DNA from: JAHEKB01 sp049115575
GTDB lineage: Bacteria > Bacteroidota > Bacteroidia > NS11-12g > UBA9320
Length of the DNA: 64,000 nucleotides
Assembly: GCA_049115575.1 (NCBI GenBank)
Contig: JAGDZU010000001.1
Coordinates: 930,001-994,000, forward strand
Reading direction: 5' to 3'
Of the stretch, positions 26,679 through 33,437 are shown one piece after another. The position numbers and the translations under genes are program-made. The first letter of the stretch is position 1. Every line of letters starts with the position of its first letter. The notes under the pieces are model-generated. The model worked only from the letters and a program-made list of their open reading frames with translations, did no database searches and was not told the DNA's origin.

Positions 26679-27452
26679 TTGCAGACGGTGTTACTGAGAT
26701 TGAATAAAGCCTGTTTTTTATTGGGCGTTGTGCTTGCCTTCATGTCTTGCAGTAATCAATCAAAAGAAGACGTACCGTTTGCCCTACCCCAACTGATAGA
26801 TACGTTTAGCAATAACTTAGTTCTTTTTGAGGTAGACAAAATGGACATTTCCCGTTTCTACCCGATTTATATAGGTAGTGACAGCGTAATTATCTTGAAC
26901 TTTTTAATTGCTGAATATAGTAATCATTTAAAAATGGAGATCTTTATTCCAAACCCAGAACAAAGAACCAAGTTGTACGTAGATACTTCAACTATCATTG
27001 GTAGTTCTCGCAGATGGTACAATGTCCCGCCTCCACCCGGAATGGATAGCAGTTATGATCCGCACATATCTTTTAAGAGCGGCAGGTTTAAATCAATGCC
27101 CATCTATATACATAATGAAGGACCAGACAGCATCACATTTGGGCACAATGCCTATTTACCCCTAATTGTAGAAGCAAAAGATTCTATGGGTATATGGCAA
27201 CCGATCCAAAGGTTACGTAAAATGGGTTGCGGAACAGGATTGGAATCATACATCATCCCTCCAAATCAATTTATGATTTCAACAGTGCCTTTATTTAAAG
27301 GAAATTTTAAAACTCTCTTGAGAGTTAGATCTGTAAGCAGTACTGTTATAATCAATGAAGTTGACGAATCTATAGAAGATCTAAATAGAGTCATTTATTC
27401 CAATGAGTTCGAAGGATTTATAAATTATAATCAGTTTAAGGAAATGGATTAA
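26679..27452 (+). CDS. Lipoprotein of unknown function
   Basis: 257 residues at most. A hydrophobic stretch LLGVVLAFMSC gives a lipobox, so the mature protein is probably a lipoprotein beginning at the cysteine. The start is uncertain: no ATG precedes the lipobox, and TTG 26679, GTG 26688 and TTG 26700 (which would read MNKACFLLG) are all possible. I kept the longest because nothing decides between them. The mature part is beta-rich, with a PPPPG turn. Family not recognised. Last gene of the same-strand cluster before the repeat-rich region. Confidence 0.6.
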   Translation: MQTVLLRLNKACFLLGVVLAFMSCSNQSKEDVPFALPQLIDTFSNNLVLFEVDKMDISRFYPIYIGSDSVIILNFLIAEYSNHLKMEIFIPNPEQRTKLYVDTSTIIGSSRRWYNVPPPPGMDSSYDPHISFKSGRFKSMPIYIHNEGPDSITFGHNAYLPLIVEAKDSMGIWQPIQRLRKMGCGTGLESYIIPPNQFMISTVPLFKGNFKTLLRVRSVSSTVIINEVDESIEDLNRVIYSNEFEGFINYNQFKEMD

Positions 27453-27730
27453 TCGGCAAATGCAAATCTAACTAAACGATAATATGAATGCTAGTTCCGG
27501 TATCCGGCTTTTTGTTCCCACTCATTCTCGATACACCTCCTTTAAGTCGGCACTCGAACTGACATAGATAGAACAGTTTCAATTTGTTAAATGCTGGTTC
27601 TTGTGGTTTTGGTCCATGGTTCTTACCATTTGGTTCCTACCGGCTGGCAGGCTCACACCTCACCCCTCAAAAAGAGTATTCTTTTTGATATTGCTAAATT
27701 GGCTGAACAAATTGAACTTGCAAATCAATT
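27453..27730. repeat. Repeat-bearing spacer: truncated palindrome half, phrase repeats and hairpin
   Basis: No gene is visible. 27525-27566 is a 42-base copy, one mismatch, of the left half of the palindromic element at 33188-33287. TGGTTCTTGTGGTTTTGGT (27595-27613) and GGTTCCTACCGGC (27632-27644) recur in the spacer at 33292-33329. CAAAAAGA-GTAT-TCTTTTTG (27668-27687) is a perfect hairpin whose 26-base copy also occurs at 31013-31038. Confidence 0.7.
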
Positions 27731-29017
27731 ATGGCCTACTTAAAAATACGTTATTCCAACAAAAATGAGGCACCTCTGTATGCCAAAATCTACAACAACA
27801 AATCTTCAGGGAAAGCTATCAATAAAATACTGATGGGCACTTGGGTTGGTGTGGTTGAAGAATCAGGTGATTGGTACAAAGTAGTAACGGCTGGCCCAGA
27901 TGGATGGATTCATAAAGACCATGTTCGTGAAACAATGGGATTAAAAACTTTTTATGTAGATGTAGGGCAAGGTGATGGTGCATTTATGGAAATGGGCGAG
28001 AAACGGATTCTTATAGACGGTGGACCTAATAGCAATTTCTATAAGTATCTAAAGTATCACTTCAGATACCTATTAATAAGCCGTAAAAAAGTTCATTTTG
28101 AGCATGTGATCATTAGTCATTTTGATGATGACCATTTTAGAGGCTTAATTCCTTTAATTGAAGATGACCGATTTACTTTCGGGACCATTTATCACAACGG
28201 AATTGCCCGATTTCATGCTGATAAAAATAAAAGACCAGATAAATACAATCAAGATTTAGGAACAGTTATAGAATCAGGTGGTAAAGATTATTTGATGACT
28301 AAGTTCAGCACCCTTAATCAGCTTAAAAAATTACAAGACGACGGAGGCTTGAAATTTCGATTTAATAAATTCACCGACGCGGTTATTAAAGCTGACAATG
28401 AAGGAAGAATAAAGGCATTAAAAATGATGAACGATGGTGATACCATAGATTTAGGAAGCGAACATGGTGCAGATGCGAAAATTGATGTTTTAGGACCGGT
28501 TCAAAGCAGGATTAATAATAAAATATGTTATGAGTGGTTTGATGATTCGTCACATACCCGTAATGGGCATAGCGTAGTAGCAAAGGTGACTTATGGAGAA
28601 AGAACCATGCTATTTGGTGGCGATCTTAACAGCGCTTCTGAAACCCATCTTTTAACAAAACATGCTAATCCAGATGTTTTTCTTGTGGACGTATCCAAGC
28701 AATGCCATCATGGATCTTCAGACTTTACAGTTGACTTTATGAAAAAAATGAAGCCTTATGTTACTGTTATTTCTTCTGGAGACAATGAATCTCATGCTCA
28801 TCCAAGAGCTGACTCCATAGGATGTGCAGGGCGTTATTCTAGAGGTGTTAGACCTAAAGTTTTTTCTACAGAATTAGCGCGCTCGGTAAATTCGAAAGAT
28901 GACGTTCTCTATGGAATGATTAATTTAAGGTGTGACGGTAATCGGCTCTATATGGCGCAAATGAAGGAAGCTAAAAAGGGAGCGGATATTTGGGATTCCT
29001 ACAACATTTTTGAATAA
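27731..29017 (+). CDS. SH3b-fused ComEC-type metallo-beta-lactamase-fold hydrolase
   Basis: 428 residues. An N-terminal bacterial SH3-like domain (about 1-68: VGVVEESGDWYKVV ... GPDGWIHKDHV) is joined to a metallo-beta-lactamase-fold domain of the ComEC/Rec2 C-terminal type. The metal motif is HFDDDH (H130, D132, D134, H135), after the VDVGQGDGAFME strand and LIDGG turn; later ligands lie in GGDL and CHHGSSDF. There is no signal peptide or membrane helix, so unlike ComEC it is a soluble protein. ComEC-type MBL domains hydrolyse nucleic acids, and stand-alone ones occur near defence genes; that role is a possibility only. It is isolated between two repeat-bearing spacers. Confidence 0.78.
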   Translation: MAYLKIRYSNKNEAPLYAKIYNNKSSGKAINKILMGTWVGVVEESGDWYKVVTAGPDGWIHKDHVRETMGLKTFYVDVGQGDGAFMEMGEKRILIDGGPNSNFYKYLKYHFRYLLISRKKVHFEHVIISHFDDDHFRGLIPLIEDDRFTFGTIYHNGIARFHADKNKRPDKYNQDLGTVIESGGKDYLMTKFSTLNQLKKLQDDGGLKFRFNKFTDAVIKADNEGRIKALKMMNDGDTIDLGSEHGADAKIDVLGPVQSRINNKICYEWFDDSSHTRNGHSVVAKVTYGERTMLFGGDLNSASETHLLTKHANPDVFLVDVSKQCHHGSSDFTVDFMKKMKPYVTVISSGDNESHAHPRADSIGCAGRYSRGVRPKVFSTELARSVNSKDDVLYGMINLRCDGNRLYMAQMKEAKKGADIWDSYNIFE

Positions 29018-29146
29018 AATAGCATTACGGCTCCCGGTTCTCTGAGGACTGCGGACCCCCGACCGTTCTCGATGCACATTCTTTCTTATTAATCCCATGC
29101 TCTTCTTTCTACATTCTTCTTGCTTTTTATTACCTTAGACACTGCT

Positions 29147-29533
29147 ATGGCTAAAAAAGGACCCATGCCCAACTTCGAGACCATGGATGATTATATCTCC
29201 CATCAAGGTGAGGTGCAGCAAAAACTATTACGAGAGCTAAGACAGATTGTTAAAGAAGCGGCTCCCGATGCAGAGGAGCGATTGTTTTATAAGGTTCCTT
29301 CATTCAGCTTAGTCCCCAATGGAAAACTGGAACATCAGATTATGATGGCTGCTTATTCCAAATTTGTGAGCTTTTATCCTTTTACAACTACCATGGCTAA
29401 GTTCTCTGAACGGCTTAAGGAATATAAACAAGGTGAAGGAACGGTACAGTTTCCTCTGGATAAACCCTTACCGAAAGCCATAATATCTGAGATGGTTAAG
29501 TTTAGGAGGGATGAGCTTATGAAGGAATCATAA
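29147..29533 (+). CDS. DUF1801 domain-containing protein
   Basis: 128 residues from the ATG at 29147. DUF1801 pattern: MDDYISHQGEVQQKLLREL, APDAEERLFYKVPSF, MMAAYSKFVSFYPF and a closing helix. Members resemble frataxin/YdhG-like iron-chaperone folds and are of unknown function. A longer TTG start at 29120 is in a low-complexity upstream stretch and is unlikely. Isolated gene within the repeat-rich region. Confidence 0.8.
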   Translation: MAKKGPMPNFETMDDYISHQGEVQQKLLRELRQIVKEAAPDAEERLFYKVPSFSLVPNGKLEHQIMMAAYSKFVSFYPFTTTMAKFSERLKEYKQGEGTVQFPLDKPLPKAIISEMVKFRRDELMKES

Positions 29534-29939
29534 TGTCATTTCAATATTTCTTCTTGATTACTCTTCATCGCCAGAGAGGCTAGATACTTTTTACCGCAAA
29601 AAGTATCCAAAAGCTCGAGGCGCATTCCTCTCGCTTATTCACTGTGCAAGAACTAAGTGCGATTGAGTGATTTCCCTTGTCACTTCTCTATCTTACTAAG
29701 TTCTTGCTGTGTTTATTGCGCTCACAGAACGCATGCCTCACTTTTTTAAAACCGTTAAGCTTGTTGATACCATATTTTGAACTGTTGAACATCGAACATA
29801 TTTCACCTCGCACCCCGTTCCCTGCACCTCACACCCCAAAATGAGAATCCTTTTGAATTTGATTTACAGCGTTAATTCCCGACCTTGCACCTCAAGGATA
29901 TTCTAATGCTTCTTTTGATTGATTAAACGAACACGCATT
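29534..29939. repeat. Repeat-bearing spacer with two inverted repeats
   Basis: About 400 bases with no gene. GATACTTTTT-ACCGC-AAAAAGTATC (29583-29607) is a perfect 10-bp inverted repeat. GCAAGAACTAAGT (29646-29658) and ACTAAGTTCTTGC (29695-29707) are inverted arms with one mismatch. A degenerate copy of the CAAAA...CTTTTG hairpin lies at 29837-29855, again preceded by a CACCTCACACC-type run. Only the start of the next gene's leader follows. Confidence 0.6.
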
Positions 29940-30896
29940 ATGAATCTAACATATATACAGCTCGGCAGAAGATTCAAAATCTGCTTTATCATCCTTACTG
30001 TATTTGCCAGCCTTCAGGTCCATTCACAAACCCTTGAAGGAATAGATGTTTCACATTGGCAAGGAACTATAGATTGGCAGCAGGTTCATGATTCGGGTAA
30101 AGTCTTTGCTTATGCCAGAGCTACAGATGGATTAGCAACAACAGATCCCAATTTTAAAACCAATATGAAAAACGGCTTGGATGCCGGCATGATTATGGGT
30201 GCCTATTGTTTTGGCAGGCCAAATGTGAATGCCATAAGCTCTGCACAACACTTTGTGAGTGTGGCAGATTCTTTTATCGGTGATGGATTCTTGCCTCCAG
30301 TCATGGACATTGAAACTACAGAAGGTAAAACACCCACGGAAATACATAAATGGGTGCAAGATTGGATTGACGAGGTTAAACGGCTCACTAGAATTAATCC
30401 TATGATTTATACGGGCAGATATTTTGCAAATGATAATAATATTGATTTTGGCAGTAACCCCCTGTGGATTGCTCATTGGAGTGTGTCATCACCTCTCCTA
30501 CCTAATGCATGGACTGACTGGTTATTTTGGCAGTATACCGGTAGCGGAAGTGTGGTAGGTATATCTGGAAACGTTCCGCTAAACAAATTCAATGGAGATT
30601 CTACTGCACTAGATAGCTTAATTCATATTGATTATACAGCTAACAAGAAGGAGTTAACCAAAGCCAATGGATTTAGGGCTTACCCCAATCCATTTGAAAA
30701 TACAATTCACATTTCATCTCCTACTTTAGAGGCATACCAACTTAGGATTGTTGATATGATGGGTAAAGTATGCTATGACGAATCTCATATAGGATCCATT
30801 AGCATAGAAACTCGGTTTTTACCTAAAGGGATTTATGTGTGTGAGGTATTGACAAAGAGTAAAGAACTGACAAGAATAGTGGTTGTTAAAAATTGA
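29940..30896 (+). CDS. Secreted GH25 lysozyme with T9SS type A sorting domain
   Basis: 318 residues from the ATG at 29940. A signal peptide (about 1-30, ASLQVHSQ) leads into a glycoside hydrolase 25 muramidase domain (about 32-225): first-strand GIDVSHWQGTIDW with catalytic-site D36, PPVMDIETTE carrying the acid pair, and WIAHW/FWQYTG strands. The C-terminus (about 243-318: GFRAYPNPFENTIHISS ... KGIYVCEVL) is a type A Por-secretion sorting domain, so it is sent across the outer membrane by T9SS. It would cleave peptidoglycan of other cells or debris. No immunity gene is evident beside it. Confidence 0.9.
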   Translation: MNLTYIQLGRRFKICFIILTVFASLQVHSQTLEGIDVSHWQGTIDWQQVHDSGKVFAYARATDGLATTDPNFKTNMKNGLDAGMIMGAYCFGRPNVNAISSAQHFVSVADSFIGDGFLPPVMDIETTEGKTPTEIHKWVQDWIDEVKRLTRINPMIYTGRYFANDNNIDFGSNPLWIAHWSVSSPLLPNAWTDWLFWQYTGSGSVVGISGNVPLNKFNGDSTALDSLIHIDYTANKKELTKANGFRAYPNPFENTIHISSPTLEAYQLRIVDMMGKVCYDESHIGSISIETRFLPKGIYVCEVLTKSKELTRIVVVKN

Positions 30897-31199
30897 CTGC
30901 CCCGACTTGGGTTTTGTTATTTCAGGTCGAAGGATTGAAAGGTCGAAGGTTCGAACTCTCAAACTCTGAACATCTAACCTTTTATTCACCTCACGCCTCG
31001 TCCCTCGCACGCCAAAAAGAGTATTCTTTTTGATATTGGAGAGTTGTAATTAATTGGTGAAATTGCGGTTATTTATGAATTAAATAGGTTTACAGTGCCT
31101 TTCTGCCAATGATTCATGTTGTTGTTGGAAGTTTTGGAGATATTGTGAAAAATAGAAATTGTCAATTGTGGATTACATGCAATTGTTAGCAGTAATTTT
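30897..31199. repeat. Repeat-bearing spacer upstream of the ATPase gene
   Basis: 303 bases without a gene. The first half has CGAAGG phrase repeats and a CACCTCACGCCTCG run ending in the hairpin copy CAAAAAGA-GTAT-TCTTTTTG (31013-31032), identical over 26 bases to 27668-27693. The second half (31039-31199) is strongly AT-rich, with three CAATTG-type words and no perfect -7 element. Confidence 0.6.
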
Positions 31200-32657
31200 A
31201 TGGAGAAAATAGAGGTATTAAGAAAAACAAGTGTTGGGGCAAGGATTGCAGAGAATGAAAAAGAGGGTTTGAACAAGTATTTCCAGAAAACCTTCCTCTG
31301 GGATCAAATTCTTACAGGAGAAACAGATATAGTATTCGGTTGTAAAGGGTCAGGTAAAAGTGCGATTTATAATTTCTTATCAAACCAGAAAACTGAAATT
31401 TTTGACAGCTTTGGAATACTTGCTTTTGCTGAAAACCCTAGAGGAACTGTAGCATTCAAAGACTTAAATACAGAACCTCCTACAGGCCTTAACGAATTCA
31501 AGCACATTTGGAAGTTATACTTTATTATTCTTATCACTTCTAAACTTCACGATGATTTCTCATATAATGACGAGCATATTAAAAAAGTAATTTCGAAACT
31601 ACAGGATTCAAATCTCATGGCAAGAAGATCATCGTTAACTGCTCTCGTTAAAATGGTCAGAGACTTTGTTCGGAATGCCGTCATTGAGCCAAATGTTTCT
31701 CTTAACGAACACTCTGGCATGTTAGAAAATATTGGTGTGAAAATCTCACTAAATGAACCTTCTACTGAGCTAGCGGATAAAGGAGTTGTTTCTGTTGATT
31801 ACCTCTATGAGTGCTTGAATGCATCGCTTGAAAAGAGCGGATTTAATATCTGGGTGGCCATTGACAGATTAGATGCAGTTTTTCAAGATAACTTTGAGTT
31901 AGAAGCAAATGCGTTAAAGACACTTTTTCAAGTCTATATAGACTTGATGGAGCATTCGAATATTCGATTATTAATATTTTTTAGAGACGATATTTGGAAT
32001 AGGATTATTGACAATGGCTTTAGAGAAGCTAGTCACTTAACAAAGAAAGAGCTTATCACATGGGATGAAAGTTCGCTTTTTCACCTAATTATGTCTAGGT
32101 TGATTTCAAACGAGTATTTAATGGAATATTTAGGCCTCTCAGGAAATATAGAAACTCTGGAAGATAAGGAAAAGCTTTTCCGAATGATCTTTCAAGAGAA
32201 AACTGAAAACAGCGGTTCTATTACATTCACATGGATAATCGACAAAATTGAAGATGGCAATTCTAACGTTTCTCCGAGGGAACTAATACATTTGGTGAAC
32301 GCCTCATTTAAGCATGAAGTCAAAAGAATACTTGAGCGAGGGTCTGGTTCAACAGAATTTCTTATTAGCGAAAATTCAGTATGGAAAGCTCTAAGAGAAG
32401 TTTCTAAAACTAAACTTGAGACTATGTTGGCGGAGTATCCTAGTTTGAAAAATTTTATTAATCGACTGAAAGGTAAGAAAATCAGCTCATCATATGATGA
32501 GTTAAGGAAGTATTGGGGTACAAATAAGAAAGATACAAAAGTAATTCTAGACAATATGATTAAGATAGGTTTGCTGTTCAACCCCAACAAGGACAATTTA
32601 GACAAGAAGGACGTATACACGATACCAAAGCTGTACAGAGCAGCATTAGGGTACTGA
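31200..32657 (+). CDS. P-loop ATPase, Sll1717-like (STAND/AAA-type)
   Basis: 485 residues, cytosolic. Walker A is GCKGSGKS (47-54), Walker B lies in IWVAIDRLDAVF, and a sensor-type strand RLLIFFRDDIW follows. The N-terminal FLWDQILTGETDIVFGCKGSGKSA is the opening of the P-loop ATPase family named after cyanobacterial Sll1717, with relatives among single-gene anti-phage or regulatory ATPases. The C-terminal 90 residues (KISSSYDELRKYW ... YTIPKLYRAAL) look like a winged-helix module. No partner gene lies within 60 bases on either side. Flanking AT-richness and repeats suggest acquisition. Function not established; a defence role is inference. Confidence 0.72.
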   Translation: MEKIEVLRKTSVGARIAENEKEGLNKYFQKTFLWDQILTGETDIVFGCKGSGKSAIYNFLSNQKTEIFDSFGILAFAENPRGTVAFKDLNTEPPTGLNEFKHIWKLYFIILITSKLHDDFSYNDEHIKKVISKLQDSNLMARRSSLTALVKMVRDFVRNAVIEPNVSLNEHSGMLENIGVKISLNEPSTELADKGVVSVDYLYECLNASLEKSGFNIWVAIDRLDAVFQDNFELEANALKTLFQVYIDLMEHSNIRLLIFFRDDIWNRIIDNGFREASHLTKKELITWDESSLFHLIMSRLISNEYLMEYLGLSGNIETLEDKEKLFRMIFQEKTENSGSITFTWIIDKIEDGNSNVSPRELIHLVNASFKHEVKRILERGSGSTEFLISENSVWKALREVSKTKLETMLAEYPSLKNFINRLKGKKISSSYDELRKYWGTNKKDTKVILDNMIKIGLLFNPNKDNLDKKDVYTIPKLYRAALGY

Positions 32658-32716
32658 AATAATTGTTAAAAGTTGTCTTTTGCTCTTGAGCCGTAACAAT
32701 TCCTCTGTTATACTAA

Positions 32717-33139
32717 ATGAAAACTTTTTCGTTAATACCCCTCCTCCTAATCCTTTCTACATGCACAGAGAAAGACATCATTGGAACATACAAATCCAAA
32801 GAGTATTCCAATCTAAAAATCATGTGGATGTACCACAACAAAACTCTTGTACCTAGTGGTACCACTCTTGTTGTGAATCAGGATTCCACTTATATATATG
32901 AAAGCTGTGGAAACATTATAACTGGACATTGGAAGGTTATTGATGATTCCCTAAACCTGTTTGCGGTAACTAATCGTTGGAGAAGTGATAGCCTCAATAA
33001 AAATGGTTTTGACGGCAGACACCCACAAGTTGGAAATAAACCTTCCAAGTATGGCATTGGTAAAAACTACCTCAGGCAATCATGGCATCAGGAAGTTGAA
33101 GGAAAGGAATTTAAAATGGTTGTGAAATTGGTCAAATAA
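32717..33139 (+). CDS. Small lipoprotein of unknown function
   Basis: 140 residues. Signal MKTFSLIPLLLILSTC has a lipobox at C16, so lipid-anchored. The mature part (DIIGTYKSKEYSNLKI ... GNIITGHWKVIDDSLNLF) has the GTY start and GxW strand typical of small NlpE/lipocalin-like lipoproteins. Function unknown. Convergent with the M61 protease gene across a repeat-bearing spacer. Confidence 0.68.
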   Translation: MKTFSLIPLLLILSTCTEKDIIGTYKSKEYSNLKIMWMYHNKTLVPSGTTLVVNQDSTYIYESCGNIITGHWKVIDDSLNLFAVTNRWRSDSLNKNGFDGRHPQVGNKPSKYGIGKNYLRQSWHQEVEGKEFKMVVKLVK

Positions 33140-33437
33140 CCTCTTGTCTTTGCTGATTACTGACTGCTGACTGCTTTCCGATGACTGTTCTCGATACACC
33201 TCCTTTCAGTCGGCACTCGAACTGACATATTGAACTTCTTAATGTCATTTCGAGTGAATCGGAGGCACGAGCGATTTGTATCGAGAAATAGGGTTCCTAC
33301 CGGCAGGCATTGGTTCTTGTGGTTTTGGTTCCCCGATTCGCGGGACAAGCTTTGGTTCTTGCCCTCTAGTTTCGGCTCCCAGTTCTCTGCCAACTATTCT
33401 CTGATAACCCAAACTTCGACCCTTCAACCCTTCGAAC
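33140..33437. repeat. Repeat-bearing spacer between convergent genes
   Basis: 298 bases; the short open frames here are not genes. It holds the 100-bp palindromic element (33188-33287) and then phrase repeats: GGTTCCTACCGGC (33292-33304), TGGTTCTTGTGGTTTTGGT (33311-33329) and GGCTCCCAGTTCTCTG (33374-33389, one mismatch from 29029-29044). Confidence 0.65.
33188..33287. repeat. REP-like 100-bp palindromic element
   Basis: Terminal arms TTCTCGATACA (33188-33198) and TGTATCGAGAA (33277-33287) are perfect 11-bp inverted copies. Inner arms CACTCGAACTGACAT (33214-33228) and ATGTCATTTCGAGTG (33242-33256) pair with one mismatch. CCTCC/GGAGG add pairing between them and a 13-base loop closes the fold. 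The left half recurs at 27525-27566. Size, structure and position between convergent genes fit a REP or MITE-like intergenic repeat; no transposase is linked here. Confidence 0.72.
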
